Below the pieces are notes generated by a model. It was not told the origin of the DNA. It worked only from the letters and a program-made list of their open reading frames with translations, and searched no databases. 64,000 nucleotides of DNA, taken from the NCBI GenBank assembly GCA_948567375.1, contig OX419758.1, forward strand, positions 4,035,001-4,099,000. Reading direction: 5' to 3'. The position numbers were made by a program, and so were the translations under genes. Shown piece by piece: positions 54,412 to 64,000 of this stretch (position 1 is its first letter; each line of letters begins with the position of its first letter). The DNA is from Lunularia cruciata (lineage: Eukaryota > Streptophyta > Marchantiopsida > Lunulariales > Lunulariaceae).

Positions 54412-55363
54412 TGTGGTAGCCCACCTTGTGTCTCCTAATGCAAAATTTTATTTTTTAATGTTCTTTGAAACTATGTTACATGTTTCTAGCTTAGAATATT
54501 AATAATAGATAAGATTTCTAGTTGGTATCCCGTCTATCACCATGCACCTACCAGATTATGCACAAGAAATGGATGGATTCATGGAGACTATTGACCATCA
54601 GAGTGGGACTACCCCAAGATCACAATCAATATCATGTGTTGCCATGTTAGCATCAATCAATCAGTTGTCAATACAAATCACTTGGAGTTCTTACTATGGA
54701 TATGAGATTTCTCTAATCTCTCGATAAGCTTGGAAATCACAAAGAAGACAAACCCACATTTTAGCAACATGTGTGGCAATATGTTTGCCTAAATTGAGGA
54801 ACATTGGCAAAAGGTTCTTGGGTCCACCTCCATGCCTTGAGCAATGTACCTTGATCAAGAATAGCCTCAAGCAACGGAAGAAATAGTGACAAAATTTGAG
54901 GCCTTGTTTCAATTGAAGAAAACCAAAATGGTTGGAAGGTGAATGGGTATAACAATCCCATCTAACTCACCACAATGACCTTACTCATGAAGATTTTCAA
55001 GTCAATCCAAACCACTTATGTCAACAATGGGAAGGCCACCTTCTTCCAACTACTAAACAAAGGGAAACCCATAGATTGGGCAAAGATGTTTTACCATCAA
55101 ACCCATGAATTGACATATCAGCTATAGAGAAATGGTGGAAACACTTTATCTTCTTGCCATTTGTCTTAAATTTCTATATCAAGATGTGATTGTTGTGGAA
55201 GGAAGAGAAGAAGCTCTTCTCTGCACATTACTATCCATTAGGGTATCATCAAGCTCAACTTGAGTATGCGATAGAGACTAAGAAGTACAAGGATTTCAAG
55301 CTTGATAAGACTACTCTGGTAAACACAAGCAAATAGAAATAAGTCCCAAGATGTATGCAGATC
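54412..55363 (+). pseudogene. Relic J: diverged giant-LTR fragment with coiled-coil ORF N-terminus
   Basis: Starts tgtggtagcccac, like the giant LTR start TGTGGTACCCAC. The conserved region of the LTR-encoded ORF is recognisable: MKIFKSIQTTYVNNGKATFF and GKPIDWAKMFYHQTHE (about 54,988-55,115), then LPFVLNFYIKM and FSAHYYPLGYHQAQLEYAIE (about 55,155-55,275). These align with AILKPERTTYVMKHQAVFF, GEPINWARCFHKRTRQ and IVPFAAHFYLGL of element A. Nucleotide similarity is low and stops are frequent. It is cut at 55,363 by element D. Confidence 0.6.
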
Positions 55364-55467
55364 TGTGTCATGCATATATACATTACTACACAACAAACAT
55401 CATTGTCAACATCATACACTATAGAAACACAACTCACACATAAGACATACATGAACTCTAAAGTGCC
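55364..55467 (-). repeat. Extra partial copy of the LTR start after element D's 3' LTR
   Basis: On the - strand, GGCACTTTAGAG ... GCATGACACA. It lies about ten bases after the LTR end and stops at the same base as the copy at element C (53,614). The first two LTR bases are missing. Confidence 0.72.
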
Positions 55468-55477
55468 ATAATCAGAT

Positions 55478-56021
55478 TGTCTACAACTCGAATCAACTCA
55501 ACTCAAATCACTACTTGATCTGATCCTCAACAACTTGCCAACAATTAGGCACTGATTACAATCAAGCCACACCCACCCTAGCTAAGAGACTCCAAGTGAC
55601 TCTTGCCGGCTTTTTGTCCATTCTAGCCAAGAACTCGAAGGCTCAACATAAGAGAAGTGAGCTCTCTGGAGCTACACTTCCAAGGTATACTCCTGATTTT
55701 GACCTATGTCTCATCCCAATGGTCCTACTGATAGCACACACGATGGTGCGGATGGTGCAAGTGATTGTGGGCCCCACCATGAAGTCACTACCCAAAACAC
55801 AAAATTTGACCGTCAAAAAGTAGTCTATGAGTAATTGCCAAAATACCTCTAACTACTATCACTAGAACTCTATTATCCAAGCAATCTAGATATGACACTA
55901 CATATGGCATGAGAGCTGTCATGCATATATACATCGTTACACAACATACATTGCTATCAACATCGTACACTATAGAAGCAAAACTCACACATAAGTCATA
56001 CATGAACTCTAAAGTGCCACA
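55478..56021 (-). repeat. 3' LTR of element D
   Basis: On the - strand it runs from TGTGGCACTTTAGAG at 56,021 to GTAGACA at 55,478, 544 bp. It is clearly the same LTR as 52,949-53,497 of element C. The polypurine tract (agctaggggagagat, - strand, 56,022-56,036) precedes it. Confidence 0.82.
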
Positions 56022-56187
56022 ATCTCTCCCCTAGCTGGTGGTTAGGTCCCTCTAACTCTAGATAGCCATCTACTCCAAGTATATGGTACCTATGATGGGC
56101 AAAGATTAGGAGGCCGGGTGCTATGTAGCTCCATCGTTAGTCGCATGTCTGCAATCTATACCATATAAAGGATGAACTAGCCATAGG

Positions 56188-56487
56188 TCAAGTACATCTA
56201 AGATATAACCATTGTCCTTGAAGAACCACCGTGAGGGGAGGAGTCATACATACCATATGCCATCCTCTTGAATAGCTATCACACACTAACATACTAGTAG
56301 CTCTGCTAGAAGAACCACATAACATACACCTCAAGCCTGCACGTACAAGTGCCAAGCTTGGGTCCATAGTACCATTAATGTGTGGGAGGTGGCATGGCAC
56401 ACAATTATGCACATGATCCTTCCAAAAAACTCCATCATGTCCTTCTAGCACAAGGACTCCAGATGGCAAAACCTCACACACTCTCAA
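56188..56487 (-). pseudogene. PHD finger at the C-terminus of element D's integrase
   Basis: Open for 99 codons, beginning in the integrase tail (VREVLPSGVLVLEGHDGVFW is seen as VCEVLPSGVLVLEGHDG). The PHD finger (about 56,330-56,190) reads CMLCGSSSRATSMLVCDSYS, RGWHMVCMTPPL, then QWLYLRC. Two zinc ligands are Tyr (CDSY and WLYL), positions that are Cys in element C. The first Cys pair and the His, lost in C, are intact here. The two copies are complementary evidence for one ancestral PHD domain. Confidence 0.8.
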
Positions 56488-56499
56488 GATAGTGCAGCC

Positions 56500-57660
56500 T
56501 ACAAAACATCAAGTGTTGTCGGTGTTGTTTGCTATAGATATACATAATCACCTGGATGAAATTGACCAATCAAGGTTCTATAACCTCATCGTCCAATAGT
56601 AGCATAATGTAAGGTATCTCTATGCTAAGCAATCGCCAAGTTCTTAAAGGCCATAGGCATCACTCTCCAAAAGATCTCTGCATGCTAAGAACATGTGCTC
56701 ATCCATACATTTGGATCATCTAAGTTCAAAACAACATTAGCATCTCAACAAATGACTATAGGTTAATCTAGATCTTGTCCATAGAGTAGAAAGTAAGGAG
56801 AGAAGGATGCTAAGGAGGCTTGCTGGTTGAATCAATAGCCCATGGCAAACCAAGGTACTAGAGATCCCAATCTCTCAAGTGGCCTCTTTGGAAACCATAC
56901 TTTTGCAATCCTCTCTTCACCATTTGAACCACTCTCTTTGCTAAGCCATCTGCCTCAAGGTGATCTCAGGAGATAGTACAATGATCAATTCAAAGCCTTG
57001 TCACACAAGATCTAAAACTCCCCCAAGAACTCTATACCTTGATCAATCAAAACCTAAACTGGTGCACCAAAAGGACTAAGAACCCGATCCATGAATGAGT
57101 AAGCCGTCTCTTCATTGGAATTGTCAAGAAGTGCCACCAACTCAATCCACTTGGAGAAGTGCTCCACCATCACCAAGACATAGTGAGGATTTCTCATAGT
57201 CAACGGTAAAGGTCTAGCAAAGTCCAAGCTCCAATGGTAACCCAATCCCATGATAGGTAATGGGTGTAACTATCTATATAGATCTAACTTGATCTATACA
57301 TCTATCTATCTACTAGATAGGAACATTGAATGATGCTCTAACTCGATCACAAACCACACATCTGGCAACAAAATAATGTATCTTGGTCTGCATACCGCAC
57401 CACCAATAATAACTCTAGAGTAGGCTATTTGTATGTTTCACTCCAAAATGCTCTAGCTCCTCATGAGCATGACGGACCAACTGTGCTCTCTAAGATGGAA
57501 GTGGTACCACTCGTCCTCTACTATCATCCCGTACACAAAGAAGGTGTTTGCCCTCCAATTTGAACCATTTGGCTTGTTGAAGAACACGGTTCCTCTCTTT
57601 GGCTCCAACTATGCCACCCACAACACCAGTGCAAAGATAGTCCATCACTAAAACATCATC
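56500..57660 (-). pseudogene. Integrase of element D
   Basis: Single copy of the block that is duplicated in C: MDYLCTSVVGG-like start near 57,650, the zinc-binding region near 57,470-57,360, and the core with GLGYHWSLDFARPLPL and YVLVMVEHFSKWIELVALLD (57,251-57,054). The remainder is broken by many stops to about 56,500, where LPTAIH-like sequence was lost and the GDYVYL region precedes the PHD ORF. Confidence 0.8.
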
Positions 57661-57846
57661 ATGAATGTCTTGCTAAAATATACCAATATCTTCACCCTCT
57701 GAATCTGTGACCTCAATAACTCCTCTTGTATGCACCAAGAGAGATACCACCAAAGCCTTAGAAAATATACATAGAAAGGCCAATGCATGTCAACCTGGCA
57801 CCATCTCCTCATCGATCTCACCATGCCAACATGCTCCAATTTGATC

Positions 57847-59330
57847 CTATTGGGTGGGACATAGGTTTCTCCTCAACTCATCTACATCACGGTTCACCAC
57901 TCCAAGTCTATGTATAATCGTGAAATCATACTCTTGTAAAATCAAAGCCCATTGTGTAAGCTTTCTTGAAAGCTTGTGAAACTCCATCAACCACTTTAGT
58001 GGCTGATGATCAGTGATGGGAGTGAAGGGGTTACCAAATATGTACCATAAAAAATGTGCTATTGCCCAAATTTTTGCTAAGCACTCTCCTTCATATGAAC
58101 TATACTTTGCCTCCACTGAATTCTTGGAGCAACTAGCATAGGCCACCACAAACTCCTTCCCCTCATCATCATGCTAGATGAGCACTGCTCCAAGCCCCAA
58201 CATACTCCAATCAATGTGAACTTGAAATGGTGGTCCTCTAATTGGTCTCCTCAAAATAGGAGTAGATGTCAACCTCTCCTTCAATTCTACAAAAGCTCTC
58301 TCCTGCTCATCTCCTTAACACCACTCCTATGTAAGCCTGGTCAGCTTTGTCAAGGCCTTGGAAATGGCATTAAATCCTCTAATATAATAGCAATAGAAGT
58401 TCACCAACCCAAGGAATGCTCACACTCTACTCACATCCATAGGTTAAGGAATACGTGCAATAGTCTCCACCTTGGTCTGTTGAACACCAAGTCCTCTAGG
58501 GTAGATAGTGTGACCCAAATATTGAACCTACTCATGGAAGAACCTACACGTCCTAGGATGTAATTTGAGTCCATGATATCTCAACCTCTCAAACACCTCC
58601 AACAATTGTCTCTCATGCTCCTCCATAGTAGTGCTATAGACCAAAATGTCATCAATATAGCACCAAGCAAAATCCAATCCAGCTAAGATCCTATCCATGA
58701 TCCTCTAGAACTCCACAGGAATGTTCTTTAACCCAAATGGTAAGAACCTCCATTGATATAACACATCCTTACCGTGAGGATCAATAGCCCAAAATGTTGT
58801 CTTGGACTTATCCTCATCCCTGATCGGCAATTGATGATATCTTACTCCAAGATCCAAAGTACTAAAAACCTTTGCATGCCCAATCGCATCAAAGATCTCC
58901 TCAAGTGTAGGCATGGCATACCAATCAGCCCTAGTCTATAGGTTGATAAGATGATAATCTCCACACATCTACCTATTTTTGTAGTTGCCATGCATATCCT
59001 TCTTGGTTGGCATCAATGTAGCTTATGCATACTCTCCATGTGAAATCTCTACCAAACTAGCCTCAAAAAGGTCTCTACTCCGGCTTTGAATCAATGTCCT
59101 CTCCATATCACTACATCGATAAGGATGCAGAAAACTGGTGTATCGTTAGTCAGCTCAATCTGAATACCAAGTCCTTTTAGAGCACCCAAATCCTTCATAC
59201 TAAAGGCAAAACAACTTATGTAGCTCCTCAAGAACCTCCAAACTCTTTGTCTTTCCTCTCCAATAAGCTTGGGTCCAAGATCTGGCTCCCAAGTATCCTC
59301 TATAATTGTCATAGGAGTGGAAGACATATT
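57847..59330 (-). pseudogene. RNase H and reverse transcriptase of element D
   Basis: The RT linker is at 59,327-59,091 (LIGEERQRVWRFLRSYISCFAFS). RT has VFSTLDLGVRYHQLPI and FWAIDPHGKDVLYQWRFLPF (58,914-58,705), the catalytic CYIDDILVYS at about 58,660-58,630 and the thumb to 58,350. RNase H is partly open at 58,149-57,847 (VAYASCSKNSVEAKYSSYEG, ITDHQPLKWLMEF). Same order and wording as element C, more decayed. Confidence 0.83.
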
Positions 59331-59379
59331 GATTGGCTACTACATTGGGCCCTTGGGAGCAGTAGTGTCATGCTCCCGA

Positions 59380-60520
59380 CCTCTAGACCACGTCTATGTG
59401 AAAAACTCCCTCCACTCTGGCTGCAAGCTCCACAAGTCCTCTAGCTGCATCCCAAGTGGACCAAGGGTGTAATCCAAGTAGCCCATGCTCACCTAGATGG
59501 ACTCCAAGTAGACCACTCTCCCTAGTAGCTACTAGTTGTGTCCCAAGAATACCATGTCCACTTGGTCCATTGTCTCCAACATGTGCCAGAATCATCTCCA
59601 TAGGCATAGAGCTCACAAGTGTCCGAGTGGTGATGCCTATCGAGCACATCCTTTGCTGCTCTGCCATGCCAAGGCTCACAATCCAGGTCAAATAGTTTAG
59701 GTCCATAGCTTGACCTAGCACCTAATGCTTGGATGCATCTAACACTACTAGAACAACGGTAATACTAGTGCAAAAACCCATCACCCGCTCTCTCTCATTG
59801 GCATTGGGCTCCACCAATTGCTATAATTGTGAGTCCAAACAAGTCCTCTCTCTTGAAAAGCATGAGAGCTTGGAAACTCTTAAGTGTGGGAAAAGCAGCT
59901 CTAGGCTGTCCAACTAGGTTCACCATTGCCATAGGTGACCTATGAGCCACTACCACCATTTGAGACTAATGGCCAAATGGTCAAGTCGCTGAATCCTATC
60001 ATAAGCTCGCTGTAGAACCTCCCTAGGTAAGAGGTTTGTCCACCAAAGATGAAGACGATGCGCTCGTGATCCACTTTGGCTGCATCTAATAATACTATAA
60101 GTCCCATCCAAGAATGAACCTGATGTGTACTTGCCACCACTTTGGTGTTAGAATCACTCATCAAAGGAACATTCTCCAAAAGGTAAGCTAGAGAAATGGA
60201 TTGATGGACTTGGAGATATTGTAATATGTGTAACATCTCCCAAAACACTCCAGATGGACATCCTAAAGACCAAAACCTCAGCTAGCATGTGTATGTCCCT
60301 AACATGGCCATCCAACAATCACCAAGTGAATAGGACCAGTCCTACATCCCTAGCAAGGAAATGTTTGTTGGTAGGGTCTTTTGGTAACCCCTGATTGTTG
60401 ACATTGGTAATAACTCAGGATACCGATGAGCCAAGTGTGCCACATGATGTAGAGAGACTCGCTTGGCAGTCTCATCTCTCTCTACATACAAGTATCTCTA
60501 TACTCATATACTCATATGCT
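59380..60520 (-). pseudogene. C5-cytosine DNA methyltransferase domain (element D), motif I deleted
   Basis: On the - strand: LVIVGWPC with the catalytic Cys (60,302-60,313; the following Gln codon is now a stop), LAYLLENVPLMSDSNT with motif VI ENV (open at 60,248-59,940), DAAKVDHERIVF corresponding to the motif VIII region but shifted by one base relative to C, and LGQAMDLNYLTWIV (about 59,718-59,680), the motif X region. The sequence upstream jumps near 60,530 from protease-linker to just after motif I, so about 340 bp containing LELFGG of element C are gone. The AdoMet loop is lost, so this copy cannot be active. Confidence 0.77.
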
Positions 60521-60529
60521 AACATGGTC

Positions 60530-61020
60530 CCGGATTGTAGTGAGCCAAGACTGCCACTACTGAAGCATATTGGTAGGCAACATATTCATCTTTCACCAAA
60601 CTACCAATCTGGTCTATAGGAGGTTGTCTCCTTCCAATAGTCAATGTTGAAACCCATGGAGTATAACATTGCTCCTCCAACTAACACATCATATGACTTA
60701 GCTATTGTCACAATAGCCTGAGCTCTCACCACCTAGCTATCATTTGGATGACCAAGCTAAATCTAAACAACTAGCTCTCCACATATGATGTATTGTGTCA
60801 AACCACGACCTAGAGATGTCTAGATCTAGAATGTACACCTCTCCACATTGGTCTTTCATAACTCCAAACCAACTACTACAGCCTTTCCCAACATAAGGAG
60901 CTACGCACCAAAGTCCAATAAGACTCTCTATGGTATATAGACCTTCCTTGAAGGTCCCACCAAATGGAAAATCCCCCTCTAGTTATCCAATAGGACAACA
61001 CCAGGTGTGAACCACGCTCT
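60530..61020 (-). pseudogene. Protease region of element D
   Basis: Reads FERAWFTPGVVLLDN (about 61,020-60,980), then VLLDFGA where C has VLLDSGA: the Ser of the catalytic D-S-G is replaced by Phe. Downstream sequence matches C's protease-linker (RAQAIVTIAKSYDVLVGG-like, about 60,735-60,680; VLYSMGFNIDYW, about 60,665-60,630). Confidence 0.7.
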
Positions 61021-62995
61021 CTCAAAGGCTAGTCTAGTTGGCAACTCCTCCAATCTAGTTGTTATTGCCTGCCATAAACCATTGGTCGCTAAATAGATCC
61101 CATGCTCCTCAACCAAGTTAGCTCCACTATCAACCACCTCTACTCTAGTAGTGGGGACCACATCATCCCTACGCTCACAAAGCATGGCAACCAACCAGAA
61201 CACTAGGGCTAGGTCAACTCCCAATGTAAACATGTCATTGGCTAAAAACAAAGGACAATGCATAATCAGCTGAGCCGCTCCCAATATCGTGCTAGACTCA
61301 ATTTGTGTAGTAGCAGGTGGTTGACTAGTAGGTAGTCTATCATACACTCCATCACCACCTACCACACTTGCACTAGGATGTTTAGGAGCCGTGGATTTTT
61401 GCAATGCCTTAGAGAGTATGAAAGACTAGGGAAGTCAGACTTGTCTCTCAACCTCTCCTCTTTGTGGGTCCAACTCCACTGATGCTCCTCTAAGCTCAGG
61501 AGCATGTACTGCACTCCTAGTTACTATTGTAGATGCATCCACCTGTGCTACTCCGCACATGAAGTCCAATGCATCCCTATCACCAGCATATGAGGTGGAA
61601 GCCTCAGCACCCAAATCTGATCTCCTCTGAGTAATAACCATACTAGCCAATCTTTGCTTCAACTACTCAATCTGAGTAGCCATAGTTGTATCAAAAGTAA
61701 GGGTAGGTACTGCACCCCGACTAGATGTAGGTCCTCTACCACCACCTCTACCAACTTGTCCTCCATGACCTGGAGCTCCTCTACCACCTGCCATAGCAGC
61801 CTTATCACTCTGTAACTCCGGGTGTAGGTCAAAGCATCGGTCACTAGAGTGACCATATCTATGACAATGCTCACATTGTCTCTGTGCTAGTTGTGATGCA
61901 CCAAAGGTATCAAGTCCATTGCCTTGAGTACACTCTCTCTTATGGTGAGGTCCACCACAAGTCCAACACGCAACACCACTACTCACAAGCTGTTGCTGAC
62001 CCAAAAATGAAGGTAAGGGTCTAGCTCCACTAGGCCTTCCACTCGCTCCATAGGATTTGGGCTATCCACCCTATCCTCAAAAACCAACTGGGCGTGGTGC
62101 ACTTTGCTGCACTCTGGAAGAAGTCATAGTTGTGGATGAGGTCTCCCTACCAAATTCAGATGTCATCACTCTCTCCTCTACCATGTTGAGCTCAATACGC
62201 TCAGCCAAACCAAAGACCATTGCCAAAGTAGGCAAAGTAGCATGTAACAACATAGCATCATAAACGCTTTGTTGCAACTCCATGTCCAATATCCCATACC
62301 AAAACTAGACTGCTTGGGCCTCAATAACTTCCTAAGTGAAATTGATCAGTCACCTCATGCATTTGTATGCTTCACGTAGACTCTCTCTAGCCTTCCACTA
62401 GAACTCTTGCAAGCTCCTCAGCTTGTTAGTACGCACTCCTTGGTAGTTCTACCTCAAATACTAGAAGAACTCTACCATGGGGTTAAACCCCGGTACTACA
62501 CCACCTCCTATAGCGGTACCTCCACTCATAAGAGCACCATCTCGAGCTAGTGCACCTCCCGCTAGCTCTACCAACACTACTTGAGCTAGAACTTGTGGTT
62601 ATAGCCAATCTACTCATGGCAACCAAGCCTAAAGTGATGGAGACATAGCTTGGAGACCAATATTGTCTCCATAACTCAATATCCTCCAAATGAGCTCTCT
62701 TGAACTCATGGTAGTTGTCCATCGGTGGACCCTCCAAATGCTAAAACAACCCCTTCTATGCCATGAAGGATGTGAATAGAGTCGGGTTCTACATTTGCTA
62801 TAGATCACACCAACTATTGAACTCTTGGATGAAGTCATCCAACTCAATGGTACCCATTGTACCAGAGTAACACCTAGGGCTTTTGGAGGCCCCATAAACC
62901 TCATCCATGTCTTACAACAACGGTGCGGACACGCCAAGTGCACTCTCAACTGAATCAGCTCTTGTGTCAAACTCCAACTCAAAGTCAATCTCCTC
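61021..62995 (-). pseudogene. Gag of element D with two zinc knuckles
   Basis: The N-terminal capsid-like part (about 62,880-62,600) holds ELDDFIQEF and HLEGPPMDNYHEFKRAHLED, and is followed by a region absent from C. The zinc-knuckle frame (62,004-61,663) has CWTCGGPHHKREC (one residue short in the last gap) and CEHCHRYGHSSDRC (regular CCHC), then a Gly/Arg-rich stretch (GQVGRGGGRGPTSSRG). The C-terminal part continues with YAGDRDALDFMCGVAQVDAS (61,662-61,435) and a linker to protease (61,404-61,021). Several frame breaks. Confidence 0.8.
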
Positions 62996-63009
62996 TCTCA
63001 TTGGGACTT

Positions 63010-63718
63010 GAGATATAGGTTGATATCAAGCACCACTCTAAGTAAACGGATTGCGTACTATAGGGTTATCTCCTCTAGAATCCCCAAAGAACTCTGTCGT
63101 GGCAAAGTAACTACAAACTGCCGACTACAAACCAGATCCCCAAACTGCAACCGCAAGTTCTCTACCAAGTGCCAACACCAACCAAATACCACCAAGTGCC
63201 AAAACTAACGGAATAGTACCCACTAATGTAACTCTAATTGAGACAACTACACTAAGGGAAAGGTGACTTGTAACCTGCCATCACAACACACACTCTCACG
63301 ATCTACATGTCATCCCTTATTGCCTCACTGGAGAGAAACAAAGGTAGTCTGACTGGTCATCACTCTAGCCTCACTATCCAAAGCACACCAAAGCACCAAT
63401 GCTCAAAATTTAGGGCACCTCACACAAACACGGTGCACAAACAGAAAGCGTAGAATGGAGGGGATCCAATCACAAGAATGCTAAATGAAAACTGTCTATC
63501 TCATAAATCAACATGGGACTGACTCTACCACCATTTGGCATTTGACATAATTGGAGTACCTATCTACTTCCTATGCTACAAGGATCAACCAAGATTGAAT
63601 CAAAGTTCTTCTCGCCAAAATCTGATGGAAACCCTTCACAAAATCTGACATAAAATTTGACATAAATCTAACATAAATCTCTAAAAATGGCTGATCGCCA
63701 AATCCTCCACTAACTCTT
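63010..63718 (-). other. Leader region of element D, cut by a giant LTR
   Basis: Related to the leader of element C (44,580-45,440): both contain the agttagtggaggatttggc stretch and repeated agattttgtg/agattttgg units. No ORF of note. It ends at 63,718, where a different LTR begins. Confidence 0.6.
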
Positions 63719-64000
63719 TGTGGTACCCACATTTTTTGTTTTTCTATGGTTAGTAGGGTTCAAGAAACTAAGTAAGCACAAAAAAGTTGAATTGCGGACA
63801 AAGAATGGGCAAAAGTAACTTCGGAGGAAAGCCGAAGAAGCTGACATCAGATCCGATGATGGAGGTACTCGAAAGAGGAGTACGCCGGAGAAAGTCAGAA
63901 GATCATTGTCTTCAGGCTGGAAGATGCAGGGACGACAAAGACCGTTTAACAACCTCTATACGTGGCAAGAAAGTTCATTTCAAGAAACGGTGGGGGCAGA
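63719..64000 (+). repeat. Start of a giant LTR (element K), running off the right edge
   Basis: TGTGGTACCCACATTTTTTG at 63,719 is the family start. Further on, agaccgtttaacaacctc and caagaaacggtgg resemble 13,870-13,920 of element A. It is inserted in element D's leader; the five bases before it, CTCTT, would be the target duplication. CpG is retained, so it may be relatively young. The LTR-encoded ORF would begin beyond the window. Confidence 0.78.

Larger units (their letters stand above)
55364..63718 (-). mobile_element. Element D: second copy of the methyltransferase-PHD Ty3/gypsy family, 5' end interrupted
   Basis: On the - strand: leader (63,718-63,010), gag, protease, methyltransferase, RT, RNase H, integrase, PHD finger, 3' LTR (56,021-55,478), extra partial LTR (55,467-55,364). 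Its 5' LTR is not in the window because a giant LTR enters the leader at 63,719. It keeps gag zinc knuckles that C has lost, but has lost motif I of the methyltransferase. Numerous stops and frameshifts. Confidence 0.83.

Noticed and set aside
1-64000. CRISPR array, rRNA or tRNA genes, bacterial operons
   Set aside because: No regularly spaced short repeats with unique spacers, no recognisable rRNA or tRNA; tRNA-like strings are only primer-binding sites of LTR elements.

Overview
The window looks like nuclear DNA from a plant with a large, repeat-rich genome. The evidence is chromodomain Ty3/gypsy elements, Athila/Tat-like Ty3/gypsy elements primed from tRNA-Asp, several levels of nesting and strong CpG decay in the oldest copies. 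I cannot name the species; gymnosperm, fern, lycophyte or bryophyte all remain possible. I see no host gene, tRNA or rRNA. Essentially every base belongs to an LTR retrotransposon or a relic of one, and nearly all coding regions are broken.

Left part (1-43,868). An Athila/Tat-like family with giant LTRs (about 3.8 kb) is present as several copies. Outermost on the + strand is element F: an integrase relic (817-1914) and a 3' LTR (1915-5693, resuming at 42,058-42,097). That LTR was split by a chromovirus on the - strand, element E (5694-42,057; target-site duplication CCCTA/CCCTG). E was split by element B (-, 10,780-41,578). B's 3' LTR was split by a full-length element A (+, 13,645-29,772; duplication ACTAC on both sides) and by a solo LTR (10,916-12,838; duplication ATCTT/ATCTC). 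A was in turn split by insertion X (18,655-21,918; duplication GACC or GACCT). X has two LTRs in inverted orientation and encloses pieces of two further elements, one with an LTR promoter packed with heat-shock-element-like palindromes. The giant LTRs themselves carry an ORF of about 850 codons for an acidic, coiled-coil-rich protein, with its own TATA box.

Right part (43,869-63,718). Two copies of a second Ty3/gypsy family lie in opposite orientations: C (+, 43,886-53,614) and D (-, 55,364-63,718). Their polyprotein order is gag, protease, a C5-cytosine DNA methyltransferase domain, reverse transcriptase, RNase H, integrase, PHD finger. Insertion of a methyltransferase between protease and RT, plus a histone-reading PHD finger after the integrase, is the most striking thing here. 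It suggests an element that both writes DNA methylation and reads chromatin. Both copies are pseudogenised, but the domains sit at the same places in both. Between C and D lie an old integrase relic (-) and a diverged giant-LTR relic (+). A further giant LTR begins at 63,719 and runs off the window.

Together: no gene works for the host as far as I can see. The interest lies in the accessory proteins and promoter architecture of these retrotransposons and in a datable insertion series.
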